From Gardnerella massiliensis (lineage in GTDB: Bacteria > Actinomycetota > Actinomycetes > Actinomycetales > Bifidobacteriaceae): DNA of 64,000 nucleotides. The notes beneath the pieces are model-generated. The model worked only from the letters and a program-made list of their open reading frames with translations. It did no database searches and was not told the DNA's origin. Positions 50,384-58,808 of the stretch are shown one piece after another (positions within the stretch are counted from its first letter, which is position 1; every line of letters begins with the position of its first letter). The stretch covers positions 285,875 to 349,874 of the forward strand of contig NZ_LRTV01000001.1 in assembly GCF_003408845.1 (NCBI RefSeq). The letters run 5' to 3'. Made by a program: the position numbers and the translations under genes.

Positions 50384-51571
50384 TTATTCTGCCAATAATG
50401 CGTCAACAGTCCGCAGTAGTGCGTTAAGACCACTGTTAAACTGTTCAGGCTCCGGCAGTAGCGAAAGTGCAAGATACCCGTTTACTGGCATGTCGAAATA
50501 GTATCCAGGCTGCGAAACTAAGCGATAATCTTTCATCAATCGTAACGCTAACACGTCGTCATCAATGCAAGAAGGGACTCGCAATAAAATATTCCATCCG
50601 CCTTCAGCTCTTAGTGCACTCACGCAACATTGTGGCCATTTATCTAAAGTTTCTCTAAGAGTTTGAAGATTACCCAGCACTCGGCTTCTCACCATATTCG
50701 TTTGAGAATTGGCATATTGTAAAAGTTCTGGAATATGTTCAGAAACGGTTGCGCCGATTGGTAAGAAGTCGTCAGCAATCACATCGAGACGACGCTGCGC
50801 TTGAGCAACCTCATCTTCTGGACCAGAAACTTCAATCCAACCAACTTTGGCGTGTGGCGCTGCCAGCATTTTTGAGAAACCATCCAGCGCAAACACCAGC
50901 GTTGAGCTTTCTCCAGCCAAACGTGCGTTATCTTCAAAAGGTTCTAAAGAATAATCGTAGAAGACTTCATCAGCAATAATTGCCACTTCATGTTCTCTAC
51001 ACAAGCGTAATATTTCTTCACGTTCCTCAGGCTTTACGTAAGAGCCAGTAGGATTATTGGGGTTAATGAGCACAAGCGCTCTGATACGCAACGAATCATT
51101 TTCCAGTAGACTACGAACGCGAGGAACGTCAATAGTCCAAGAACCATCGTAGTGCAGCGGATATGGTATTGCGTTCACGCATTGTAAACGAGCTATTGAA
51201 TCGATCAGCGGATATCCGGGGGTCGGACCTATAACAGCATCTCCAGCATCACACATGAGCATCATGAGCCAGGCGTAGGCTTGCGAGGTTGAAGACAAAA
51301 CATAGAGACGGTCAGGATTAAGTTTCGCAGGAGTGCGAATACTGCCGCGGTTGTCGCGCTGGTTAATGAAATCAGACAGCAGCATGCGCGCTTCAATAGG
51401 GCCACGAGGGTCAGCAGTGTAGCGATCAGACAAACAACGCGGAGCGAGTCCGTGAACTGTTGGATTAGAATCGTTTAATTTCGTAAGCTTAATACCATTT
51501 GCTACAGCTTTGCGCTGAGCTAGAATAATGGGATTCGGCTCGCTTACGTCTACTCTTGAAGAAAATCGCAC
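50384..51571 (-). CDS. Class I/II pyridoxal-phosphate aminotransferase
   Basis: A 395-aa fold-type I aminotransferase. The PLP lysine lies in D-G-F-S-K-M-L-A-A-P-H-A-K-V-G-W (near 232); N-P-N-N-P-T-G and A-D-E-V-F-Y-D-Y are the usual cofactor-contact motifs. Amino acid specificity is not predictable. The start is GTG 51571, with TAGGGT 6 nt upstream (51578-51583) and no Shine-Dalgarno; this spacing resembles that of the 48099 gene. Confidence 0.87.
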   Translation of the reverse strand: MRFSSRVDVSEPNPIILAQRKAVANGIKLTKLNDSNPTVHGLAPRCLSDRYTADPRGPIEARMLLSDFINQRDNRGSIRTPAKLNPDRLYVLSSTSQAYAWLMMLMCDAGDAVIGPTPGYPLIDSIARLQCVNAIPYPLHYDGSWTIDVPRVRSLLENDSLRIRALVLINPNNPTGSYVKPEEREEILRLCREHEVAIIADEVFYDYSLEPFEDNARLAGESSTLVFALDGFSKMLAAPHAKVGWIEVSGPEDEVAQAQRRLDVIADDFLPIGATVSEHIPELLQYANSQTNMVRSRVLGNLQTLRETLDKWPQCCVSALRAEGGWNILLRVPSCIDDDVLALRLMKDYRLVSQPGYYFDMPVNGYLALSLLPEPEQFNSGLNALLRTVDALLAE

Positions 51572-51600
51572 GCCACTACCCTAGCACCTGGCATAACAAA

Positions 51601-51634
51601 AGCTGGGCACATAAATTCATTCACGCGCCCAGCT
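51601..51634 (-). terminator. Terminator after ppgK
   Basis: AGCTGGGC (51601-51608) and GCCCAGCT (51627-51634) pair perfectly; on the minus strand TTTTGTT follows. Confidence 0.8.
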
Positions 51635-51700
51635 AGTAAAAACTAAATAAAATTATAACGGCAAACCTACACGGTAAACCTAATTAATTTTAAAAGCTAC

Positions 51701-52471
51701 TCAGTGCTGCTGCTTCTGGCTTGCATAATAAGCGGCACCAATAATGCCAGCCTCGTTATGTAAGGAAGCAACAACAATAGGAGTTTTAATGTCGATATGT
51801 GGCAAGAACTTTTCGCTTACGCGGCTCACACCACCACCAACAACAAACAAATCAGGGTTAAAGTACTTTTCCATCAAACCATAGTACTTAGTTAAGCGCT
51901 TAGCCCACTTCTTATAGCCCATATCCAACTTCTCGCGAACGGAAGAAGCAGCATACTTTTCAGCATCACCCTTGCCTTTTTCAAGCTGAATATGACCAAG
52001 CTCAGTGTTCGGAATAAGTACGCCGTTATAAATCAAAGCGGTACCAATACCGGTTCCAAGCGTAGTTGCAATAACCAAACCGTCTTTGTCTTTAGCGGCA
52101 CCAAACTTTTGTTCAGCTAAACCAGCAGCATCAGCATCGTTGACAACCGTCACCGGACGACCGCAAGCCTCACTGAAGACTTCTGTAACGTCGACACCAA
52201 TCCAAGACTGGTCAAGATTAGCCATAAAATCAAGCTTCTTACCCGGCTTAATAGGAGCAGGGAACGCAATTCCCACAGGAGCATCTGCAGGTACTTCAAA
52301 ATGCTCAAGCTGCTGACGAACAATATCAGCAACCGCTTGAGGCGTAGAAACTGCAGGAGTAAGAATCTTATAACGAGGTTCTGCAAACTCACCTTTTTCC
52401 AAATTAACCGGAGCGGCCTTAATACCGGAACCACCAATATCGACGCCAAATGCTTGCGCAGTTTCAATCAT
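51701..52471 (-). CDS. ppgK: Polyphosphate glucokinase (ROK family)
   Basis: Phosphorylates glucose with polyphosphate (and often ATP), an actinobacterial enzyme. 256 aa. The phosphate loop V-D-I-G-G-S-G-I-K is at the N-terminus, the catalytic Asp lies in V-N-D-A-D-A-A, and T-L-G-T-G-I-G-T-A, E-L-G-H-I and V-G-G-G-V-S-R follow. The ROK zinc-binding cysteine cluster is absent, as expected for PpgK. ATG 52471 is preferred to 52507 because the extra codons are not conserved; GGGGAG lies 11 nt before it. Glucose-6-phosphate would enter the bifid shunt. Confidence 0.9.
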   Translation of the reverse strand: MIETAQAFGVDIGGSGIKAAPVNLEKGEFAEPRYKILTPAVSTPQAVADIVRQQLEHFEVPADAPVGIAFPAPIKPGKKLDFMANLDQSWIGVDVTEVFSEACGRPVTVVNDADAAGLAEQKFGAAKDKDGLVIATTLGTGIGTALIYNGVLIPNTELGHIQLEKGKGDAEKYAASSVREKLDMGYKKWAKRLTKYYGLMEKYFNPDLFVVGGGVSRVSEKFLPHIDIKTPIVVASLHNEAGIIGAAYYASQKQQH

Positions 52472-52644
52472 CTTCGCTAACACTCCCCTCTGAATGTGTG
52501 CTGACAATAGGATATGTACGATTATTCTATACTATATCTAGCGCGACACGCTTACTAACTTCCCAATAAAACGGCGCCTTTATTCACTTTTACCATACGT
52601 GAAACACGCTCGTAAAAAGCTGATTACATTGGCAAAACAATTGA

Positions 52645-53679
52645 TTACAAAGAAGGCATAGGCTTCCACGAGTTGTCGTGAAGAATTTTTCTCGAATCAA
52701 GCCAACCAGTAAACAATTTACCGATACCAGAAAATATATGCGCACGGTCAACCGCTATTAAACGAATAACCTCTTTAACCGCAGTCAATGCAGTTCCCAA
52801 AGCAAAAATAAACGGGTGAAAATCGCCATGAACCATAAAGTAACGAGCCATAAACCCACGATTTCGCATAATATGGTAACGGTTCATGTCTGAAGTCGAG
52901 TTCAGTTGACGCACTCCAGCAATATCCCAGTTAGGAATATCTCGGGTGCGACGAAGGATAATATCCGGCACCACAATCGGATTCGTAACTTTACTCGCAA
53001 GGTACCCGTACGTAGTATCATCCCAATAAATAAAGTAACGAGGATCCGGAAAACCAATTTTTTTGACAATATCTCGACGAATCAAACCACCCTCAAAGCA
53101 CATCGTGTTCATCACGCGATAACCCGCCTTACCAAACGCTGCAGGAGCAATCGGATTAGGAATACCAAGCGAAACCAAAAAATCGTATTGCCAGTAGAAT
53201 TTGCCACCGTCATAATCTAAGCGGCTTCCTTGAATAACAGCGTGACGCTTCGTCCACGGAGCCAAACGCTCAATAGACTCAGGAACCGTCTCAACATCAT
53301 CGTCCATAACCCAAAACCATTGAGCACCAAGCTCATAAGCCTTCTTTACGCCAGCACTAAAACCACCAGCACCACCAAGATTTTCATCTTGAGGAGCGTA
53401 AACAACATGAGATTCATTGCCTTCAGCGTCTTTTTCTGCTTTACCCCAACGGTTAGTTAAATCAGTTTCGAGACGCACAACCAATTCGCGAGTTCGATCG
53501 CTCTGCTCATTATCGACAACCACAATTCTCCAAGGGCACTCGTTCAAACATTCAAACGAATGGAACAAATTCTCCAAAAGTTCTTGACGCTTATAAGTGA
53601 CTACGACAATAGCTAATTTATCAATGCTATTCACTGCTACAGTATTACCATTTTTTGTTAATCTACTCGTATTGCTCAT
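52645..53679 (-). CDS. Family 2 glycosyltransferase
   Basis: A 344-aa GT-A fold enzyme. V-V-T-Y-K-R opens the nucleotide-sugar site, and the metal-binding W-V-M-D-D-D-V motif is near residue 120. The later segment P-R-Y-F-I-Y-W-D-D-T-T-Y and the conserved W/H region resemble galactofuranosyl- and rhamnosyltransferases of cell-wall polysaccharide synthesis (GlfT1-like). No membrane helix is obvious. No partner polysaccharide genes are nearby, so the acceptor is unknown. The ribosome site is weak. Confidence 0.85.
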   Translation of the reverse strand: MSNTSRLTKNGNTVAVNSIDKLAIVVVTYKRQELLENLFHSFECLNECPWRIVVVDNEQSDRTRELVVRLETDLTNRWGKAEKDAEGNESHVVYAPQDENLGGAGGFSAGVKKAYELGAQWFWVMDDDVETVPESIERLAPWTKRHAVIQGSRLDYDGGKFYWQYDFLVSLGIPNPIAPAAFGKAGYRVMNTMCFEGGLIRRDIVKKIGFPDPRYFIYWDDTTYGYLASKVTNPIVVPDIILRRTRDIPNWDIAGVRQLNSTSDMNRYHIMRNRGFMARYFMVHGDFHPFIFALGTALTAVKEVIRLIAVDRAHIFSGIGKLFTGWLDSRKILHDNSWKPMPSL

Positions 53680-53777
53680 ACTGGTATTCTCGCACCTACC
53701 CTCGCCACTTAGCTACACGCGTCACATATCGACCCGACTACGCCCAATGTTCCTAGTATGCGATACAAAAGAAGAGT

Positions 53778-53917
53778 AGTTTCAGGGAAGGTGAAAATCC
53801 TTACTGGCGGTAACAAAAACGCTTTGCACGTGTTTTTGAAGCCCGCGAGCGGCATACAAGCTGCTGATTCGGTTCAATTCCGAAGCCAACGGTTACAGTC
53901 CGGATGGAAGAAACGGA
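53778..53917 (+). promoter_or_regulatory. FMN riboswitch (RFN element)
   Basis: The conserved blocks of the RFN element occur in order: AGGGAAGGTGAAA, CTGGCGGTAA, AGCCCGCGAGCGGC, GATTCGGT ... ATTCCGAAGCC, AACGGTTACAGTCCGGATG and GAAGAAACGG. Its last paired strand runs into the ribosome site GGAG (53915-53918) of the next gene, 8 nt before the ATG, with no separate terminator, so control is most likely at translation. When FMN is bound, the riboflavin importer would be shut off. Confidence 0.95.
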
Positions 53918-53925
53918 GACCCACC

Positions 53926-54495
53926 ATGGGAATTTCGCATACTCATAATCATCAAACAAACGCCAATAACACTCAATGGTCAAGTGAAAAAATTGCGAAA
54001 TATGCGCTATTTGTAGCACTTTCAATGGCAGTAAGCTTCATAGAATTCCCGCTTATTCCAGACTTTTCATTCCTAAAATACGATCCTTCTGGAATCGTGT
54101 GTCTTGTAGCAGGATTTGCATACGGACCGGCTGCAGCAGCAATCGTAAGCATACTCGGTTTTGCACCACACTTATTTACCAATCCACTCGGCACAGTGAT
54201 GGCCGTACTCGTATCTTTAGGAGCTAGCGTTACAGCAGCAATCGTATACAAAAAAATGCATACCAAAAAAGGCGCAATCATTGCACTTTCGGCAGGCTCA
54301 GTTGTTGCTATTGCGCTCGCAATAGCAGGAAATCTTGTTATTACTCCTCTTTACGCTCACATGACTGTTTCGCAGGTTGTGGCTCTTATTATTCCAGCAC
54401 TGCTGCCGTTTAATATTATTAAACTTGCGCTTCACGTTGTAGTAACAATGCTTGTTTATAAACCAGTTTCTAAACTACTCCACCACAGCAAGTAG
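53926..54495 (+). CDS. ribU: Riboflavin ECF transporter S component RibU
   Basis: A 189-aa membrane protein with five or six helices. Its N-terminal cytoplasmic stretch is followed by A-L-F-V-A-L-S-M-A-V-S-F-I-E-F-P-L-I-P, matching RibU/ECF S-component folds. The ligand is assigned from the FMN riboswitch directly upstream. The frame is open to 53758, but those codons lie inside the riboswitch; ATG 53926 has GGAG before it. The fused ECF energy module follows 21 bp later, so the whole importer is one transcript. Bifidobacteria of this type often lack riboflavin synthesis, making the importer important (inference). Confidence 0.9.
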   Translation: MGISHTHNHQTNANNTQWSSEKIAKYALFVALSMAVSFIEFPLIPDFSFLKYDPSGIVCLVAGFAYGPAAAAIVSILGFAPHLFTNPLGTVMAVLVSLGASVTAAIVYKKMHTKKGAIIALSAGSVVAIALAIAGNLVITPLYAHMTVSQVVALIIPALLPFNIIKLALHVVVTMLVYKPVSKLLHHSK

Positions 54496-54516
54496 ATCTT
54501 ATAAACGGCATAAACT

Positions 54517-56871
54517 ATGCAAAATACCAGCACAAGCAGTAGTATGAACGAAACTCAAAATTGCGCAGTTGAAAACAATACTCTAGTAGTGTTGCGAAAT
54601 ATTTGCTTCAGCTACGATGATGGAAAAACTTGGACACTTAACAATCTAAGTCTTACAATTCGCTCCGGCGAACGCGTAGCGATTGTTGGCAAAAACGGTT
54701 CTGGTAAATCAACGCTGGCAAAGATTATTGCCGGTTTAACAGCTCCGGATAGCGGCTATGTTAAATTGTGCGGCGAAAAAGTTTTTGAAAATACTACTGC
54801 TTATGCTGACGCTTACAAAAATGCGCGAAAGTTTATTGGCGCTCTGTTCCAAAGTCCAGAAGATCAGATTGTTACTACTGTTACTGAAGATGATGTTGCT
54901 TTTGGACTGGAAAACCTGAACGTAGAACAGCATAAAATGCGAAAACTTGTTAACAATGCTTTAGAAGCTGTTCACATGCAAAATCATAGACTTTCTAACC
55001 CGAGTCTTATGAGTGGCGGACAAATGCAGAAAGTTGCTTTAGCAGGATCTATTGCAATGCAGTCAAAGCTACTTGTGCTAGACGAGCCTACTTCTATGCT
55101 CGACTCTAAATCTCGCGAAAACGTTGACACATTATTTGACGATTTGCATAAAAGCGGCACGAGTATTGTGCAGATTACGCATAGAATTGACGAATGCCAG
55201 AATGCAGATCGCATACTTCTGCTAGAAAATGGGGTGCTTCACGAAATTTGTTTAGAAGATCTGAAATCATATTTCAACAATTCTAAATATAGTTTTTCAA
55301 AAAAAGCGCAGGAAAATATTAATAATTATGCGAAGCAAAACGCAAGTATAAGCGATAGCACGCATACGAATAAAGCAATTTCAATATCACACTTAACAGT
55401 TAAATACGATGATAAATCTCCAGCTGTAATTAACAACTATTCACTTGATGTAAATGAAGGTGAAATAGTTGCAATAATGGGCGAAAACGGCTGTGGAAAA
55501 TCCACTCTTGCGAAAGCTTTGTGCGGATTATTAAAAGCAGAATCTGGTTCTATAAGCGTAGAAAAAATACCTGTTAGTGAAAAAACTTCTAAAAAGAATC
55601 GGCAAAACTTACGCAAAACTATTGGCTACGTTATGCAGCTTCCAGAACAGCAACTTTTCGCAGAAACTGTACGCGAAGATGTTGCTTACGGTCCTAAAAA
55701 TTTTGGGATAAAAGGAGACGCCCTTAAAGAACGCGTAAATGAAACGTTGAGACTGCTTAATCTTGAAAATTTGGCAGAAAAATCTCCTTTTTCTCTTTCC
55801 GGCGGCCAACAGCGTCTTGCAGCAATAGCGGGCGTTCTTGCTTTTAGACCGCGAGTACTTGTGCTTGATGAACCAACAGCAGGATTAGATTTTGAAGCAT
55901 CGTTGTGCATTCTAGAAATTCTTCGAACTCTTAATAATCAAGGCGTAACAATAGTTATGATTACGCATAATCTTCAAGAAGCAAAAGCTTTAGGAGCAAG
56001 ATTAGTAACATTAAAAGCAAACAAAAGTGAAAGTTTAGAAGATAAAAATAAATCATCACAAGAAACGATTAAACAAGAAGAAACTTCGCAAGAAAAATCA
56101 ACCTCACTACTTAGCTCTTTTGATCCCAGAATAACACTTATATCCTGCTTTATGCTCATGCTAAGCGCTTTTAGCATCACTCATTACACGCAGTTAGCTG
56201 TTCTTGCTTTTGCCACACTGTGTCTAATTATTGCCGCAAAAATACAATTCATAAAACTAATTTCTTCACTACACATGCTTATTGCAATATTTACTTTTTC
56301 GGGATTGCTGAATATTCTTGCCGTTCGCACAGGCAAAATACTTTATAAACTTGGGCCGATTATTGTAACTTACGACGGAATTAATTGCGCAATACTATTT
56401 GCCACAAGATTCTCGCTTGTAATTATTATTGGCGCAATATTAGTTATGACAATAAGCCCAACAGTACTAACCGAAGCTTGCACGTCTTTACTGTCGCCGC
56501 TTAAAACTATTGGAGTGCCAACGCAGGAAATATCGCTTATTATGAGCCTAGCATTGAGATTTTTACCAACGCTTTCTAACGAGGCAGTAGAAGTTGCGCA
56601 CGCTCAAACCGCTAGAGGTGGAAGCATACGGGACGGCTCAATTTGCAAACGGATTCACGCAATATCTTCGCTTATTGTTCCTGCTTTTGCAGGCGTTATT
56701 CGCCACTCAGAAACACTTTCTTTAGCACTTGACACTCGCTGCTACACGCCAAGCGCAACAAGGTCTCATTTGCACACGTTAAAAGTTAGCACAAAAGACG
56801 TGCTGCTATTAGTTGTGGCCGTTGGTTTTGTTAGCGCGATTATTACGTTAGGAATATTACGTTTCTATTAG
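54517..56871 (+). CDS. Fused ECF transporter energy module (EcfA-EcfA'-EcfT)
   Basis: One 784-aa chain combines three subunits. First ATPase: Walker A G-K-N-G-S-G-K-S-T near 54, signature M-S-G-G-Q-M-Q-K, D-E-P-T-S-M-L-D. Second ATPase: G-E-N-G-C-G-K-S-T near 322, L-S-G-G-Q-Q-R-L, D-E-P-T-A-G-L-D. After a charged Lys/Glu/Ser linker (about 505-535) comes the EcfT part with about five helices and the two coupling motifs A-R-G-G-S and D-T-R-C-Y. It would energise RibU, and possibly other S components. Most bacteria encode these as three genes. No strong ribosome site is visible, so it may be coupled to ribU. Confidence 0.9.
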   Translation: MQNTSTSSSMNETQNCAVENNTLVVLRNICFSYDDGKTWTLNNLSLTIRSGERVAIVGKNGSGKSTLAKIIAGLTAPDSGYVKLCGEKVFENTTAYADAYKNARKFIGALFQSPEDQIVTTVTEDDVAFGLENLNVEQHKMRKLVNNALEAVHMQNHRLSNPSLMSGGQMQKVALAGSIAMQSKLLVLDEPTSMLDSKSRENVDTLFDDLHKSGTSIVQITHRIDECQNADRILLLENGVLHEICLEDLKSYFNNSKYSFSKKAQENINNYAKQNASISDSTHTNKAISISHLTVKYDDKSPAVINNYSLDVNEGEIVAIMGENGCGKSTLAKALCGLLKAESGSISVEKIPVSEKTSKKNRQNLRKTIGYVMQLPEQQLFAETVREDVAYGPKNFGIKGDALKERVNETLRLLNLENLAEKSPFSLSGGQQRLAAIAGVLAFRPRVLVLDEPTAGLDFEASLCILEILRTLNNQGVTIVMITHNLQEAKALGARLVTLKANKSESLEDKNKSSQETIKQEETSQEKSTSLLSSFDPRITLISCFMLMLSAFSITHYTQLAVLAFATLCLIIAAKIQFIKLISSLHMLIAIFTFSGLLNILAVRTGKILYKLGPIIVTYDGINCAILFATRFSLVIIIGAILVMTISPTVLTEACTSLLSPLKTIGVPTQEISLIMSLALRFLPTLSNEAVEVAHAQTARGGSIRDGSICKRIHAISSLIVPAFAGVIRHSETLSLALDTRCYTPSATRSHLHTLKVSTKDVLLLVVAVGFVSAIITLGILRFY

Positions 56872-56970
56872 CAATATGCAACAATTCGCAATATACTGTA
56901 TAATCCGTTAGGTGCTTATGTAATTTATGTAATATTTGCGTTATAAAACTTGCATTTGAAAGGACGCCTT

Positions 56971-57276
56971 ATGGCATTGACTAAAAAGCAGACTAAGCAG
57001 CTTCGCGCACTTGCTAATACGCTTAGCCCACTTTTGTACGTTGGTAAGAACGATATTACTGATGCAGCTGTAAAGCAAGCAGACGAAACCATGCAGTACC
57101 ACGAGCTCATGAAGTGCGCTGTGCAAGATGGCTCTGGCTTAAGTGCTAAAGAAGCTGCGGATGCTCTTGCTCAAAAGCTCGGTGCCGAAGTTGTGCAAGT
57201 TATTGGCAATCGTTTTGTGCTGTTCCGCGTCTCTCCACTCGACAACGTTGACCACATTATGCTTGTGCGTGAGTAA
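56971..57276 (+). CDS. yhbY: YhbY-type CRM-domain ribosome assembly protein
   Basis: A 101-aa single CRM (CRS1-YhbY) domain protein that binds RNA and associates with pre-50S particles. Visible: K-Q-T-K-Q-L-R-A-L-A at the start, L-L-Y-V-G-K-N-D-I-T (the G-K-x-G-type loop), and the end V-V-Q-V-I-G-N-R-F-V-L-F-R. AAAGGA before ATG 56971 decides the start over one 7 codons upstream. A terminator follows. Confidence 0.9.
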   Translation: MALTKKQTKQLRALANTLSPLLYVGKNDITDAAVKQADETMQYHELMKCAVQDGSGLSAKEAADALAQKLGAEVVQVIGNRFVLFRVSPLDNVDHIMLVRE

Positions 57277-57304
57277 AAGTAACTTAAAAAATATTAATAC
57301 TGTA

Positions 57305-57340
57305 TTAAAAGGCTTCTTAGAATTGTAAGAGGCCTTTTAA
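57305..57340. terminator. Bidirectional terminator between yhbY and rarA
   Basis: TTAAAAGGCTTCTTA (57305-57319) pairs with TAAGAGGCCTTTTAA (57326-57340) with one wobble around a 6-nt loop; both flanks are A/T-rich and the genes are convergent. Confidence 0.85.
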
Positions 57341-57356
57341 TTATTATGTTTAATTA

Positions 57357-58724
57357 TTATCCGATAGATTCATTAAGAATGGCACGGATTTGAGATAAGC
57401 GTTGAGTTAGCTCGTGCTCGTAGCCGCGGTTTGATGGATGGTAGTATTCGCGGCCAACAAGCTCGTCTGGCATGTACTGTTGGGACGCTACAGCTCCCGG
57501 GCAATCGTGTGCATACTGGTATCCTTCGTGATTACCCCAACTTTTCATAAGTTTCGTTGGAGCGTTGCGCAGATGAAGCGGCACTTGACCAATATTTCCA
57601 GCATCAACATCTTGCAAAGCCTGATTAATAGCATTGTAGCTTGCGTTGGATTTAGGAGCCGTTGCTACAGCAATCACAGCTTCAGAAAGAATAATACGCG
57701 CTTCCGGCATCCCGATTAAAGCAACCGCTTGAGCTGCAGCAACAGTTACTTGCAAAATCTGGGGAGCTGCCATACCAACTTCTTCAGCAGCAGCAATCAT
57801 AATTCGCCTGGCAATAAAACGCGGGTCTTCTCCAGCTCTAAGCATGCGCGCTAAATAATGCAAAGAAGCGTCAACGTCACTTCCGCGCATTGATTTAATA
57901 AAAGCCGAAATCACGTCGTAATGATCGTCACCATCTTTGTCGTAGCGAACAGTATTAGTATCCATTACGTTAGAAACAATATCAGTAGTAATTACAGGCT
58001 TCTTTTTGCCATGCTGTAACGCAACATCTCCTGTTACTGCTCCTGCAGCCGCCTCCAAAATAGTAAGCGTTTTGCGCGCATCTCCCCCGCTTAAACGAAT
58101 AATAGAATCAATCGCTTCGTCATCGATTTTAAGCTGATTGTTGAGCCCATTTTCGCTAGTTATTGCGCGTTCTATAAGCGTATGTAAATCTTCTACGCTA
58201 AGTGACTCAAGTTTTACTACTACAGACCTACTTAAAAGCGGCTTAATGATTGAAAAGCTTGGGTTTTCGGTTGTAGCTCCAATAAAAGTTACGTCACGAT
58301 TTTCAACGCTTGGAAGCAGAGCATCTTGTTGAGATTTAGAAAAACGGTGAACTTCGTCAATAAAAAGTACTGTTTCTTGTCTCTTACTCACTAAACGTTC
58401 GTGCGCACGATCAAGCACAGCTCGAACATCCTTAACACCAGAAGTTACAGCAGAAAGTTCTTCAAACACGCGACCAGACTGGCGAGCAACAATATATGCG
58501 AGAGTAGTTTTCCCGACTCCCGGAGGGCCAAAAAGCACAACAGAACTTGGAGCAGTAAGAGAGCCTTTCGACTGCGGATTTGCAAGCCTACGCAAAGGAG
58601 AACCTTCTTTTAGCACATGCGACTGCCCAAGCACGTCTTCAATACGGCTCGGTCGCATACGCACTGCCAACGGACGCGTTACGTCGCTAGGTGCACTACT
58701 TGCTGCAAATAAATCCTGCTCCAT
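57357..58724 (-). CDS. rarA: Replication-associated recombination protein RarA
   Basis: A 455-aa AAA+ ATPase of the RarA/MgsA/WRNIP1 family that acts at stalled forks. Walker A G-P-P-G-V-G-K-T-T, Walker B L-F-I-D-E-V-H-R-F, sensor 1 G-A-T-T-E-N-P-S, sensor 2 G-G-D-A-R-K. The C-terminal tetramerisation domain is present (R-R-I-M-I-A-A-A-E-E-V-G). ATG 58724 (M-E-Q-D-L-F) is the conserved start; ten upstream codons are open but overlap the promoter. A LexA box lies over its promoter, so SOS induction is likely. Confidence 0.93.
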   Translation of the reverse strand: MEQDLFAASSAPSDVTRPLAVRMRPSRIEDVLGQSHVLKEGSPLRRLANPQSKGSLTAPSSVVLFGPPGVGKTTLAYIVARQSGRVFEELSAVTSGVKDVRAVLDRAHERLVSKRQETVLFIDEVHRFSKSQQDALLPSVENRDVTFIGATTENPSFSIIKPLLSRSVVVKLESLSVEDLHTLIERAITSENGLNNQLKIDDEAIDSIIRLSGGDARKTLTILEAAAGAVTGDVALQHGKKKPVITTDIVSNVMDTNTVRYDKDGDDHYDVISAFIKSMRGSDVDASLHYLARMLRAGEDPRFIARRIMIAAAEEVGMAAPQILQVTVAAAQAVALIGMPEARIILSEAVIAVATAPKSNASYNAINQALQDVDAGNIGQVPLHLRNAPTKLMKSWGNHEGYQYAHDCPGAVASQQYMPDELVGREYYHPSNRGYEHELTQRLSQIRAILNESIG

Positions 58725-58731
58725 AACCACC

Positions 58732-58762
58732 AGCTTACAATATGCATAGAACAAACGTTCGA
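58732..58762 (-). promoter_or_regulatory. rarA leaderless promoter with LexA/SOS box
   Basis: TAAGCT (58732-58737, minus strand) lies 7 nt before the rarA ATG. TCGAACGTTTGTTCTA (58747-58762) matches TCGAAC-N4-GTTCGA in 11 of 12 defined positions and covers the spacer and -35 zone. Its outer bases are the same as in the uvrA box. Confidence 0.75.
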
Positions 58763-58808
58763 TTTTAATTGCGAATTAACTAAAGCAAGTTTACAACAGT
58801 TCGCAGCA

